A stretch of DNA of 64,000 bases from Methylacidimicrobium sp. B4. Its GTDB lineage: Bacteria; Verrucomicrobiota; Verrucomicrobiia; Methylacidiphilales; Methylacidiphilaceae. Shown piece by piece: positions 27,703-36,520 of this stretch. The number at the start of each line of letters is the position of its first letter. Positions within the stretch are counted from its first letter, which is position 1. The notes below the pieces were generated by a model. The model was not told the DNA's origin and searched no databases. It saw only the letters and a list, made by a program, of their open reading frames with translations. The position numbers were made by a program, and so were the translations under genes. The DNA lies in the NCBI RefSeq assembly GCF_017310545.1, contig NZ_CP066203.1, positions 2,294,001 to 2,358,000 of the forward strand, given 5' to 3'.

Positions 27703-28079
27703 CTAGTGGCCACCGCGATCCTCGATTGGCTCAAGGCGAAACGGCGCTCTGACCTGCAGCAGCAGCCCACCCCTTTGCCGCAACCGCTCAGAAAACCGCA
27801 TCGGGGGGTCAGCTCTCCTTCTCCATAAGGCCAAGGAGTCAGTTTGCGATGTCGCTTGAGAGCAAAAAGACTTCCGCGGCGCATTTCTCGCGACACCACG
27901 ATCTTTTCACCTTTCATCCGCGGACCCCAACTTTGGCGTGAGGTCCCAAGCCCAGCAAGAGGAGCTCTCCACTCTTCCACGCTTGGCCGATGACCTGGAG
28001 GACGATTTATCTTGCATATACTCCGTTTAGGGACAATTCTAGATAGAAACTCCATCACACAATAGCAAAAGGAACGAAC
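27703..28079. other. non-coding stretch before the XRE-ImmA gene
   Basis: No gene is seen. The last 80 bases are AT-rich and hold promoter-like elements (TTGCAT at about 28013 with AT-rich sequence following) probably serving the XRE-ImmA gene; no unambiguous -10 can be chosen. Confidence 0.4.
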
Positions 28080-29303
28080 ATGGAGATGACGAAAGAGGAG
28101 CTGGGACGGCGGATTCGCTCCGCGAGGGAAAGCTGCGGGCTCACCCAGGAACAGCTCGGCGAGTCCGTTGGACTGAGCCGCGTCGCGCTCGGCCAGATCG
28201 AGTCGGGAGCTCGGTCCGTCTCGAGCCTGGAGTTGGATCGCCTCGCGCGGGCGCTGGGCAGGGACATCAAATCCTTCTTTGCCACGGCCTTCGCGGAGCG
28301 TGACGCGCTTTCGGCGCTTTTTCGCTTGGACGCCGAACTCGCCCAGCAAGTAGACCTCCGAAAGGCGTTACAGGACAGCATGGCGCTTGGGCGCGAGCTG
28401 ACCAATCTCGAGCGGCTGCTCGAGATCGATCGCGTCCGGCTCATCACCCCAGCCTATAAATTGCGATCGGCGAAGTCGCGTTGGGACGCGATTGGGCAGG
28501 GGCAAAAAGTGGCCACCGAGGAGCGGCGGAGACTGAAACTTGGCCTAGCCCCCATCGGGGCCCTGAGCGAGCTGCTCGAGTCGCAAGGAGTGCGTACTAG
28601 TACGGTCGCGCTTCCGGAAAACATATCGGGGCTCACCCTTATCGACAGCACGATTGGCCTGTTCGTGGCAATTAACGCGAACCATGCACCTGTGCGTCAG
28701 CGTTTTTCCTTGGCCCACGAGTATGGACACGTGCTGATGGACCGAGACCGGGCTCTTGCGATCAGTCGGGTGGAGAACCATTCGGACCTGCTCGAGGTTC
28801 GCGCCAATGCCTTCGCGGCGGAGTTCCTGATGTCGGCCGAAGGCGTCGCGCAGTTCATCCTCGAGCTCGGCAAGGGGGTGACGAGCCGTGCCCAGATGGC
28901 GGTGTTCGACGAGGCTGAGGTAGTGCAAGTCGAGCAGCGCGCCACGCCCGGATCGCAAGCGATCCAGCTCCATGACGTCGTATTGCTCGCTCATCATTTC
29001 AGAGTGAGCCGGATTTCGGTCCTCTATCGCCTAATGAATCTTCGGCTGATCGACGAGCGCGAGTTCCAACGCCTCAAGGCCGAGGAAGACCGCGGAGATG
29101 GCCGGAAGATTGCGCGCTTCCTTGCTGCCCCGGAGGTCCCGACCGAAGATAGGTCTCATTTGCGCCGTCGTTTTCTCGCCCTTGCGCGAGAAGCCTATCG
29201 TCGAGAGGAGATCACGCGCAGAAAGTTCGCCGAGTTGGCTTCCATGGTCGGCCTTGGTCCACAGGAGATGGAGGAGTTCATCGCCTCTGCAAATTGGGAG
29301 TGA
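28080..29303 (+). CDS. XRE-family regulator with ImmA/IrrE metallopeptidase domain
   Basis: A 407-residue two-domain protein: an N-terminal helix-turn-helix of the XRE type (about 8-65; LTQEQLGESVGLSRVALGQIE) and a zinc-peptidase domain of the ImmA/IrrE (COG2856) type with HEYGH at 213-217. In phage and ICE systems such peptidases cleave partner repressors. AAAGGAAC precedes the ATG. The next gene, a PIN-like protein, starts within a few bases of its stop, the arrangement of predicted toxin-antitoxin pairs of COG2856 with PIN partners. It probably represses the operon and restrains the PIN protein. Confidence 0.85.
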   Translation: MEMTKEELGRRIRSARESCGLTQEQLGESVGLSRVALGQIESGARSVSSLELDRLARALGRDIKSFFATAFAERDALSALFRLDAELAQQVDLRKALQDSMALGRELTNLERLLEIDRVRLITPAYKLRSAKSRWDAIGQGQKVATEERRRLKLGLAPIGALSELLESQGVRTSTVALPENISGLTLIDSTIGLFVAINANHAPVRQRFSLAHEYGHVLMDRDRALAISRVENHSDLLEVRANAFAAEFLMSAEGVAQFILELGKGVTSRAQMAVFDEAEVVQVEQRATPGSQAIQLHDVVLLAHHFRVSRISVLYRLMNLRLIDEREFQRLKAEEDRGDGRKIARFLAAPEVPTEDRSHLRRRFLALAREAYRREEITRRKFAELASMVGLGPQEMEEFIASANWE

Positions 29304-29305
29304 TC

Positions 29306-29842
29306 GTGGCAAGCGACCAATCAACGGCCACCGATCGCCAGGGAGCTGTCGTCGTCATCGATACGAACGTCCTCATCAACCTGTTGCACATCGGGAAGTT
29401 GCCGCTTCTGGGTATGCTCGAGCCGTACCGATTCCTCGTGCCTGAGGAGGTGCTCGGCGAGATCATTGATCCAGCTCAGCGCGCGGAGACTGAAGCTGCG
29501 ATCTGCCGTGGCGATCTTAGCCTCGTTGACATCGATAGTGTGGAATACCTTGCGTTGTTCAGCGAGCTGCGCGACGTGATGGGCCGTGGCGAAGCGGCAT
29601 GCCTTGCGCTGGCCGAAACCCAGGGGTGGCACATCGCGTCGGACGAAAAGAAGTGCTTCCGTCGGGAAGCAAGCAAGAGGATCGGGGAGGAACGCATCTT
29701 CCGAACGGAGTTGATCTTGCTCGAAGCGATTCGCTTTGGCTGCATCACGGTGGCCGAGGCGGATGGCTTCCAAGCGGTTCTGGAGGCGAAACGCTACTTG
29801 ATGCCATTCAAAAGCTTTGCTGATCCGCGGGGAGGGCTGTAA
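29306..29842 (+). CDS. PIN-like domain protein, partner of XRE-ImmA
   Basis: A 178-residue protein with PIN-like features: VVVIDTNVLINLLHIG near the N-terminus, VPEEVLGEI, GRGEAACLALA and WHIASDEKKCFRREA, which place the acidic residues of a PIN nuclease, followed by an extra helical C-terminus. It is likely an RNA-cutting toxin. GTG at 29306 has GGGAG at 5 bases; GTG at 29300 overlaps the preceding stop as GTGA and is equally possible. Co-transcription with the XRE-ImmA gene is certain from spacing. Confidence 0.75.
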   Translation: MASDQSTATDRQGAVVVIDTNVLINLLHIGKLPLLGMLEPYRFLVPEEVLGEIIDPAQRAETEAAICRGDLSLVDIDSVEYLALFSELRDVMGRGEAACLALAETQGWHIASDEKKCFRREASKRIGEERIFRTELILLEAIRFGCITVAEADGFQAVLEAKRYLMPFKSFADPRGGL

Positions 29843-29847
29843 GGCCG

Positions 29848-31002
29848 ATGAAAACCCCCTACGTCCAGCATTTGCTTGGGGCTGCTGCGCTCGGACGGAT
29901 CAACGGCCGCCGGGGCTGGCTGTCGGTTGGAGTGGTTTCGTCGATTCCCTGGCCGCAGGATGATGTCTGGATCGAGTACGACGGCCAAGAATACTTCCTG
30001 CAGGGAGTGAAACCCGAGCAGAAAGGCGAGGTGCGTAGCGCGCCGGGCATCAGCACGCCTGCTGAGCAAGGCGATGTGGACGAGGCGATGTCGCGGCTGT
30101 ACCGCTTCACCTCCGTCCTCGGTTTTTATAAGCGCGGCTATGTCGACATCACGAGCCAAACCTGGTGGGGGACCTCCATCGTTCGCTATCGCGCTAGCCC
30201 CAACCTTTATACCGAGATCGGAGAAGGAGGTGCGCACGGCTTCAATTGCAACCACATGCCCGTCATTGAAGATGACCAGGTGCGTAAGGCCCTCGCGTTT
30301 CTGCGCGAGGGACGCCGGCTGAGTCGCGTCCATGAAGGATACAGCTTTCTGAGCTTCTTCAAGGTCATTGAAAGTCAGATGCCAAGCGAGCAACGCGTCG
30401 AGTGGGTCGAGAAAAACCTGGACCGGTTGACCGACGAGAGAGCTGTAGAACGCATCAAGGCGCTGCGCGCTCAGGGCATCGATGTCAACAACCATCTGTT
30501 CGATTCTGGCCGTTGCGCGGTGGCTCATGCGAGTATCGACAAGGTCATCGTGGACCCCGACATTCCGGCTGACCGTCAGCGCATCGCAGCGGACTTGTGC
30601 ATCATCGAGGCCTTGGCTAACCGCTACATCAAGGTTGACGCCGGGGTGCCCGATGAGATGGACGTGTACAAGAAGCGCGACCGTCTTGCTCCGTGGTATC
30701 CACTCATGACGCCCGAAGGGCTGTCTACTCTCAAAAGTGGTGGCCACATCGAGGTCCAGGATGTCGCGCAGCTCGGGTTGCTTGAAGGAGCAACAGTTTC
30801 AGTGAACCTTTGGCCTCATCCGCCTGCCGAGCAGTTTCGGGAAATGACCCTACATTTCATCGGCAGCAGTGAGGGAGTCATGCGGTTCATCACGCTAAGC
30901 TCGCGCGGCACCATAGTGCTTTCCTTCGCCATGGATGTCCCGCCTCTTCGCTGTTTCAAGTGGGTAGAGCGGGAAGATCGAGCCGCAGCTTTCCGGCTTT
31001 GA
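29848..31002 (+). CDS. MauJ-like protein, 3' end replaced by an ISL3 element
   Basis: A 384-residue reading whose first 365 residues are a soluble protein that resembles proteins labelled MauJ (methylamine utilisation) in other genomes: HGFNCNHMPVIEDDQ, YSFLSFFKVIES, HLFDSGRCAVAHAS and RQRIAADLCIIEALANRYIK. The role of MauJ itself is not established. It begins 6 bases after the PIN-like gene, so it may be a third member of that operon. From about 30943 the frame runs into the ISL3 end and the last 20 residues are encoded by IS sequence, so the natural C-terminus is lost. Confidence 0.6.
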   Translation: MKTPYVQHLLGAAALGRINGRRGWLSVGVVSSIPWPQDDVWIEYDGQEYFLQGVKPEQKGEVRSAPGISTPAEQGDVDEAMSRLYRFTSVLGFYKRGYVDITSQTWWGTSIVRYRASPNLYTEIGEGGAHGFNCNHMPVIEDDQVRKALAFLREGRRLSRVHEGYSFLSFFKVIESQMPSEQRVEWVEKNLDRLTDERAVERIKALRAQGIDVNNHLFDSGRCAVAHASIDKVIVDPDIPADRQRIAADLCIIEALANRYIKVDAGVPDEMDVYKKRDRLAPWYPLMTPEGLSTLKSGGHIEVQDVAQLGLLEGATVSVNLWPHPPAEQFREMTLHFIGSSEGVMRFITLSSRGTIVLSFAMDVPPLRCFKWVEREDRAAAFRL

Positions 31003-32353
31003 GGAACGCGGCAATTCTTAGGTAGCGGAAGCTCCGAAAGCCTCTGGCCATCCTTTTGGCCAGCTGGATCAGCCCGTTGATCGCTTCGATGGTTCCGTTG
31101 GTGATCCGGCTCTGGAGAAAGGCGATGATTCCCCCCAGATGCTCTTTGATGGTTTTGGAGAGTCTTCGGAAGGGGGCAAGCCGACTGCGATCAGCCCACC
31201 GGAACCACCAGCGGAGCTCTTGGGGATCCTCCTGGGAGAGGATCTCTTGGAGAGCCTCCCGCAACCCAATGGCTCTTCCCAATCGAGGATAGGCGGCGCA
31301 AAGGAAACTCCGCAGACCCTTCTGCTCCTCGCTTCGCGTCCATTCGTTACCTCGGAGCGCCCAGAGGCTTCCTTTCGGCAGCAACCCTTGACGCCCGAAC
31401 TCCTTGCGCACCTGGTCGACCGCCTCTCCCGCCATCTGCATGACATGGAAATGATCGAAAATCCTCTCCGCCTTCGGAAAAAACTCCCGGGCTCCAGAGA
31501 TGTAGGAGGGGCTCATATCCATGCAGATCGCTTCGATCTGCCCCGGATCGGCATTATGTTCCTTCATCTCCTTGGCGAAGGCCTCCAGAGCCTCCTTTCC
31601 TCTCCCCTCGGCCAGGAAGAGCAGCTTCCGACTCTCCGCATCGGTAACGACCGTCACGTAACGGTGGCCCCGCTTGCTACTGGTCTCATCCACCAGGATC
31701 TTCTTGACCTCGCTCCAGTCCTCGCGTCGGTAGGCCTTTTCCACGTAGTGCCCCAAGACCCGCCAGAGCCGGGTATCTTGCTCCTTGAGCATCTCCGCCA
31801 TCGCGGAAACCGACATCTCCCGGGAAAGCATCAAAATGACCGCCTCCATCATGAGAGTAAACCCGCTCCCCGCCCTGGCCCAAGGAACCTCCACCAGCCG
31901 AACTCCATGCTCCGGACAGTCGATCCGAGGAACCCGAGCGATCAACTCGGTCCGGTACTGCCAGAAGTTCATGTGCCTCCACCGCTTCTCCACCGTATCG
32001 TGTACGGGGGAAGCTCTTCGACATTCCGGACAGGGAAACCGATGACCTTGCTGAAAATCGAGCCAGATCTTCAGAGTGTGCTCCTTCGCGGAGAGCTCAC
32101 TCCGGCTCACCTTCCATTCCGAACCCAGTTGCAGCGCCGCAGCAAAAAGCTTGTTCGCATCCATCCCGCAAGCATCAACCAGGCAGCCCGGTCTGGCAAT
32201 CCGCCGTCAAGGAGGATCGACGAAGTCGAAGTGTCCTTGACGGCTTCCTCTCTCCCCAAAAATCCGTCGAAGACGGATGGCAAGAACCCCGCTTCTTGCC
32301 ATCCCTTAACCGAAATCCGCTCCCCCCTTACCCACTCAATTCAGCGAGGAGCC
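30943..32353 (-). mobile_element. ISL3-type insertion sequence, apparently complete
   Basis: The element has one transposase gene and imperfect terminal inverted repeats: TCTTCGCTGTTTCAAGTGGG at the left and, on the other strand, TCCTCGCTGAATTGAGTGGG at the right (about 32326-32353). It interrupts the MauJ-like gene. No clear 8-bp target duplication is seen. The right-hand 110 bases occur again as solo pieces at 35.9, 47.0 and 50.8 kb, and the left-hand part at 24.3, 36.4 and 49.6 kb. Confidence 0.85.
30956..32164 (-). CDS. ISL3 family transposase
   Basis: A 402-residue ISL3 transposase. The N-terminal zinc-finger-like part has CPEC and a later CPEH; the DDE catalytic core includes VDETSSKRGHRYVTVVTD, ICMDMSPSY and a HFHVMQMAGEAVDQVRKEF helix; the C-terminal ITNGTIEAINGLIQLAKRMARG is typical of the family. 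The length is normal and no frameshift is seen, so it may be active and may have supplied transposition functions to the partial copies nearby. Confidence 0.92.
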   Translation of the reverse strand: MDANKLFAAALQLGSEWKVSRSELSAKEHTLKIWLDFQQGHRFPCPECRRASPVHDTVEKRWRHMNFWQYRTELIARVPRIDCPEHGVRLVEVPWARAGSGFTLMMEAVILMLSREMSVSAMAEMLKEQDTRLWRVLGHYVEKAYRREDWSEVKKILVDETSSKRGHRYVTVVTDAESRKLLFLAEGRGKEALEAFAKEMKEHNADPGQIEAICMDMSPSYISGAREFFPKAERIFDHFHVMQMAGEAVDQVRKEFGRQGLLPKGSLWALRGNEWTRSEEQKGLRSFLCAAYPRLGRAIGLREALQEILSQEDPQELRWWFRWADRSRLAPFRRLSKTIKEHLGGIIAFLQSRITNGTIEAINGLIQLAKRMARGFRSFRYLRIAAFLKAGKLRLDLPALPT

Positions 32354-32472
32354 AAAAAACTTCTTGCTCGGTCATGCTTATCTCACACGGCGAACCTGAT
32401 GGGTGGTGGCAGGTCTGGCTTCTGATCCGGCCTTGTGGCACCGACCCAAGCAGAATCACGAGGCTGTGAACA

Positions 32473-33867
32473 GTGCCCGCCAACATCCTGAACCTCCCGC
32501 AGTACCGGGTGCTGCGGGTTGAGGAATCTGACCATGACTACCACGTCACCGCTGAGCCGGTGGACGTGACCTCGGCCTGCCCGCACTGCGAGTCCGACCG
32601 GCTGATCTCTTGGGGCACCCGCGAGCAGGTGTTCAAGGATTTGCCCATGCACGGCAAGCGTGTAGGCATCTACATCGACACCAAGCGGCTGCGCTGCCAA
32701 GCCTGCGGCAAGACGTTCTCGCAGGCGCTGCCGATGCTGGCCGAGAACAGGATGATGACCGACCGGCTGGTGAAGTGGATCGGGCAACAAGCCTTGAAGC
32801 GCACCTTCACCTCGCTGGCCGATGAAACCGGCGTGGTCGAAGGAACGATCCGCAACATCTTCCGCGACTACATCAACGAGCTTGAGCAGACCGTCCGCTT
32901 CGAGACGCCGAAGTGGATGGGGATCGACGGACTCCACATCATCAACAAGCCGCGCTGCGTCGTCTCGAACATCCAGAGCAACACCATCGTGGACATGCTC
33001 CACAACCGAAACAAGGACACGGTGGCGAAGTGCCTGTTCCAGATGCCGAACCGGGACAAGGTTCAATACGTGGCGATGGACATGTGGACGCCCCACCGCG
33101 ACGCGGTGAGCGCGGTACTGCCAGATGCCACCATCGTCATCGACAAGTTCCACGTCGTTAGGATGGCGAACGACGCGATGGAGAAAGCACGCAAGGGACT
33201 GCGTGCCGAACTGACGCTGAAACAGAAGCGCGGTCTGATGCACGACCGCTGCGTCATGCTCAAGCGCGAGCGCGACCTGAACGACGAAGAGCGCGTGAAC
33301 CTCGATGGCTGGGCGAAGAACTACCCGGCCTTGGGAGAGGCATACAGCCTCAAGGAAGGCTTCTGCGGCATCTATGAGGCCGGGACGCCAGAGGAAGCCT
33401 TGCGGCGCTACGAGGCGTGGTACAGGGCTATCTCGACCGAAATCGGGCCATACTTCGCCGACCTGATCCGTGCCTTCACCAACTGGCAGCCCTTCATCCT
33501 AAACTACTTCGAGCATCCGGTGACGAATGCCTACAGGGAATCGCTGAACTCACTGATCCGGGTGATGAATCGGTTGGGCCGAGGCTACAGCTTCGAGGCC
33601 CTGCGGGCGAAGATTCTGTTCACAGAGGGCATTCACAGCAACAAGCAGAAGCGCCCACGGTTTGAGCGTAAACGCGAACCGGAGCTTGTCGAGATGGGTT
33701 ATCGACTGCCGGACGATGCCATCGGGTACGGGCTGCCGGTGATGGAAAGGGTGCACCCGATGCGTGCGCCGGAAGCCTACGACCCACACAAGCATGCAAA
33801 ACGGGAGAAGAACTACGGGGCCGACATTGCAACACTCATCCGCATGATTGAGGCGGGTGAGCTTTGA
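32473..33867 (+). CDS. ISL3 family transposase (second, unrelated subgroup)
   Basis: A 464-residue ISL3 transposase clearly different from the one at 30956-32164. Its zinc ribbon uses CPHCESD and CQACGKTF; the helix-turn-helix TSLADETGVVEGTIRNI and the catalytic region GIDGLHI, AMDMWTPHRDAV, IDKFHVVRMANDAMEKAR and the C-terminal NAYRESLNSLIRVMNRLGRGYS follow. The GTG start has GAGG about 10 bases upstream. A terminal sequence reading CGAATACCC lies about 25 bases after the stop; the left end is not clear, so the element may be damaged on that side. Confidence 0.92.
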   Translation: MPANILNLPQYRVLRVEESDHDYHVTAEPVDVTSACPHCESDRLISWGTREQVFKDLPMHGKRVGIYIDTKRLRCQACGKTFSQALPMLAENRMMTDRLVKWIGQQALKRTFTSLADETGVVEGTIRNIFRDYINELEQTVRFETPKWMGIDGLHIINKPRCVVSNIQSNTIVDMLHNRNKDTVAKCLFQMPNRDKVQYVAMDMWTPHRDAVSAVLPDATIVIDKFHVVRMANDAMEKARKGLRAELTLKQKRGLMHDRCVMLKRERDLNDEERVNLDGWAKNYPALGEAYSLKEGFCGIYEAGTPEEALRRYEAWYRAISTEIGPYFADLIRAFTNWQPFILNYFEHPVTNAYRESLNSLIRVMNRLGRGYSFEALRAKILFTEGIHSNKQKRPRFERKREPELVEMGYRLPDDAIGYGLPVMERVHPMRAPEAYDPHKHAKREKNYGADIATLIRMIEAGEL

Positions 33868-34359
33868 TCCCGTTCCAACCCACTTTTACGAATACCCGGT
33901 TCTCCGGCGGGAAACCCGTGCGTCAACCGGCAAATCCGGCTTCGGACATCTTTCATGCTCCCGCAAGGTGAAATGCCGGAGAGGCATCCGTCAGCTCTCC
34001 GCAGGTCGATTCCCACCTGCTTAAGCGCATTTTTCACCGCCGCTTCGCATGGCAGGTCTTTCTTCGCGGCGGGCACGTGCTTGAAAACGTGCGCGGCGCC
34101 GGGACATCACCGGGACAACTGCTTGGGCACGCCCTTCACGCGCCGGACTTCGCTCAAAAGCTCTCTCAGCCACGGGCCAAAATTTGCTTGATCATCCCGA
34201 GTAAACACGAGCCCCTGGAATCTCCTCTGAAACTCGGCCGGGGCGGCGGCGCTCGGCTTCGAAACGAATCTGCGCTGGATCTCGAAAAGGTATACCGGCC
34301 GCTCGGCCAGTGGGAGCCGGATGACACCGGCGCCTCTGGGCGTCCGGGTGTGCGCGTCA
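33868..34359. other. IS right end and decayed DNA
   Basis: The first 30 bases hold the probable right end of the preceding IS (ACTTTTACGAATACCC). The rest shows only short protein-like scraps on the minus strand (around 34020-34076) and no gene with a start signal. Confidence 0.4.
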
Positions 34360-34728
34360 ATGGAAACCCAGGCGTTTGATCCTTCGGCCGGGCTGCCAAC
34401 ATCGGCGTGGAACGGCTTGAGCGCCGTGATCTACGGAATCTTCCACCAGATCGACAAGCGCTTCGAGTGGGTTGACAAGCGGATCGGCGACCTGCGGGAC
34501 GCCATGGATGCGCGCTTCAAAAGCCTGGAGGCGCAGATTGATGAGCCATTCAAAAGCCTGGACAAGCGTATCGGCGATTCGCAAGCCCAGACGAACTCGC
34601 GATTCGACCGCCGCGAAAGGCTTTTGGAAGCCGCTCCGCGGCAGGAGGCGGGCGCGGAGCTCCAAGCAGCAATTGCGGCTGCGCTCAGCGGATGTCCGCC
34701 CGCGACGGCTCCGGCATCTCGGCGATGA
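34360..34728 (+). CDS. hypothetical small coiled-coil protein
   Basis: A 122-residue frame with the heptad-like repeats HQIDKRFEWVDKRIGDLRD and FKSLEAQIDEPFKSLDKRIGD, which look like short tandem coiled-coil units of about 20 residues. No signal peptide or domain is recognised. The ribosome binding site is poor. It may be a fragment of a longer protein carried into the island. Confidence 0.4.
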   Translation: METQAFDPSAGLPTSAWNGLSAVIYGIFHQIDKRFEWVDKRIGDLRDAMDARFKSLEAQIDEPFKSLDKRIGDSQAQTNSRFDRRERLLEAAPRQEAGAELQAAIAAALSGCPPATAPASRR

Positions 34729-35118
34729 GCCACCAGGTATCCAAGCCCGGCCCCAGCTTGGACGCCGGATCAAGCGGCAGTATCTGGCCGATGCTAAGGT
34801 CGAGCTGCGAAGGCCCATCCTCCAGCCGCCGAGACCAGGGCGATCGCCAGCAGTAGAATCGCCGAGCCGCTGGCAAGCGAACGCCACGATCTCGGCAGCC
34901 GGAGCGCGACGATCGCCGGCCCGATCACCCAGAAGTAACAGGGAAGAGCTGCCGAAGGCGATGGTTCCCAAGACGCTAACGCCAACCGGCGTAATGCTGG
35001 CCACGGCGATCGGGATGGGCAAGACCAGAAGAACGGCCAGGGAGGAGAGGCTGGGAGGCCATGTCGAGACATTGCCGCGTGGCGGGGAAACTTTGCCGGA
35101 GCGTTGCCGGCAAGCCAA
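34690..35118 (-). pseudogene. decayed membrane protein
   Basis: Two minus-strand frames each carry half of a hydrophobic protein: LAVLLVLPIPIAVASITPVG in one and, after about 34940, PCYFWVIGPAIVALRL with GSAILLLAIALVSAAGGWAF in another. Read together they suggest three or four membrane segments split by a frameshift. The family is not recognised. Confidence 0.35.
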
Positions 35119-35280
35119 GCGTATCTCACTGGTCGCCGAGGCATTGCGCTAGAACAGCGTTACGGATCGCTTGATGATAGTTTGTTAGCCAACTACAGTT
35201 TGCCTGTTTCGTAGTATTGCTGAATTGGATCCATTCCAGTTTTCTACTGCGGCAAAGAAAGACATTGGGCAGGTTCCACC

Positions 35281-35502
35281 ATGAGCGCGCAGCCTAGGAC
35301 TGAGTCGAAGCATTCCCTCGTGCCCAACGAAGCCGCTGAGGTTAGCCGAGTGATCAAACTGTCTCCAGAGGGGTGGGAAGCTTTCGTCGCCGAGCTTGAC
35401 GCTCCGCCTCGGGATTTGCCGCGCATGCGCAAGCTGCTAAGCGAACCGACCGTCTTCTCGAATGGCAAGCGCCAGAGAGCGGCTTGCGATCGCCAAGCTT
35501 GA
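35281..35502 (+). CDS. DUF1778 (TacA-like) antitoxin, N-terminally incomplete
   Basis: The stretch VIKLSPEGWEAFVAELDAPPRDLPRMRKLLSEPTVF matches the C-terminal, toxin-binding part of DUF1778 antitoxins, but the N-terminal ribbon-helix-helix DNA-binding part (normally about 40 residues with RINLRV) is absent. What remains is 73 residues, the last 15 being extra and overlapping the toxin start. Without the ribbon-helix-helix it could not repress its promoter. It is immediately upstream of the GNAT toxin gene, the usual order. Confidence 0.6.
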   Translation: MSAQPRTESKHSLVPNEAAEVSRVIKLSPEGWEAFVAELDAPPRDLPRMRKLLSEPTVFSNGKRQRAACDRQA

Positions 35503-35890
35503 TGCGCTGCACGACCTTTCCGCTTTCGATTACGGAGAAAAGGCGTTCGACGATTTCCTGGTCAACTACGCTCTAGTAAGTGAGCAGGAAGACGCCTCGC
35601 GGACTTACGTTGGCCTTGTCGGCGAGAACACTGTCGTCGGTTTTTCCACTCTCGCGGTCGGAGCGGTCAGTGCGGACAAAGTGCCAGAGCGCTTAAAAAA
35701 AGGACTAGCCAGTTATCCAATCCCGATCGTGCTTCTTGCGCGACTCGCCGTGGATCAGAAATGGCAACGGAAGGGAATCGGCGCTGGCCTCTTGCGCGAC
35801 GCGGTTCAGCACGCTCTCCAGGTTGCGGAGATTGTCGGGGTGCGCGCGATGGTGTTTAATGCCAAGGACAGCAGGGCGAAAGCATTTTAG
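35462..35890 (+). pseudogene. GNAT toxin (TacT-like), cut before the catalytic tyrosine by an ISL3-type end
   Basis: A 142-residue piece of a TacT-like acetyltransferase toxin. It keeps LSAFDYGEKAFDDFL, ASRTYVGL, PIPIVLLARLAVDQKWQRKGIGAGLLRDA (the acetyl-CoA loop) and VRAMVFNAKDSRAKAF. Family members continue with FYERFGF, which holds the catalytic tyrosine, and about 20 more residues. Here the reading meets TAG inside an ISL3-type terminal sequence starting GGCTCCTCGCTGAAT. The toxin should therefore be inactive. In the intact family it acetylates charged tRNA to stop translation. Confidence 0.78.
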
Positions 35891-36070
35891 GCTCCTCGCT
35901 GAATGGAGCGGGTCAGGGGAGCGGATTTTTGTGTTCAGGGGTGGCAAGAAGCGGGGTTGTTGCCCTCCGTCTTCGACAGAGTTTTGGGGAAAGAGGAAGG
36001 GGGGTGGACGTGGCGATCAGGAGTTCTCCCCGGCGTCTTTCGATGGCTCCTCGGCGCAAGATCCGGTGCG
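35890..36070 (+). repeat. solo ISL3-type end (about 180 bp)
   Basis: It begins with the same inverted repeat as the right end of the ISL3 element (GGCTCCTCGCTGAAT) and continues with matching sequence around TGGCAAGAAGCGGGG and TCTTCGACAGAG. Its inner 70 bases match the copy at 50640-50760 rather than the complete element, so these two come from a sister element. Confidence 0.7.
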
Positions 36071-36245
36071 GTCCGCCGCGGAGGCGGGGCTTGCGCTGCT
36101 GGAAGCTGGGGGAGACTTCGCCGATGGCATCCTCGCGCAGGAAGGCAAGTGGCTGGGCGGCCAAACCTTTGTCTCCTTCGACAAGAAGGCGGTCGCGCTC
36201 CTCTCCAAGCGGGAAAGGCCACGCGGTTGCTGCCATTGCTACCAT
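36062..36245 (+). pseudogene. 3' half of a PIN toxin gene
   Basis: The reading AAEAGLALLEAGGDFADG, then GKWLGGQTFVSFDKKAVALLSK is nearly identical to the C-terminal half of the intact PIN toxin at 49891-50289. The N-terminal half is missing; the piece begins where the solo ISL3-type end stops. The tail is altered by small changes after the last motif. Confidence 0.75.
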
Positions 36246-36369
36246 AGCGGAAAGGCCCGCCTCGACCACCAATAGCCTCTTCCTCCCGCCATCGGTAGCT
36301 CCTCCACCCGCTTCGGGTAAGGGAGCGAGTTCTGCGCGCTCTTGTCTGCCATGGCGCATCTCCCCCGGG

Positions 36370-36520
36370 CCAGATCCGCCGAGCTGCACCGGAAAAGGAG
36401 CCAAAAGGATGGCCAGAGGCTTTCAAGGCTTCGGTTCCCTGAGGATTGCCGCGTTCCTCAAATCCGGAACATGGCGGCTCGATCGTCCCGCTCCCCCCGC
36501 GGGAAGGAGCGGAGAGGCTG
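36370..36520 (+). mobile_element. ISL3 3'-end fragment
   Basis: About 130 bases matching the transposase 3' end (RMARGFRSFRYLRIAAFLKAG in the full protein), in plus orientation and degraded at its terminus. With the PIN remnant before it, it forms a composite that recurs inverted at 49605-50065. Confidence 0.65.

Noticed and set aside
33813-34076. Minus-strand scrap reading AVKNALKQVGIDL, briefly considered a XisH-type remnant
   Set aside because: The similarity covers about 15 residues only and the rest does not match.
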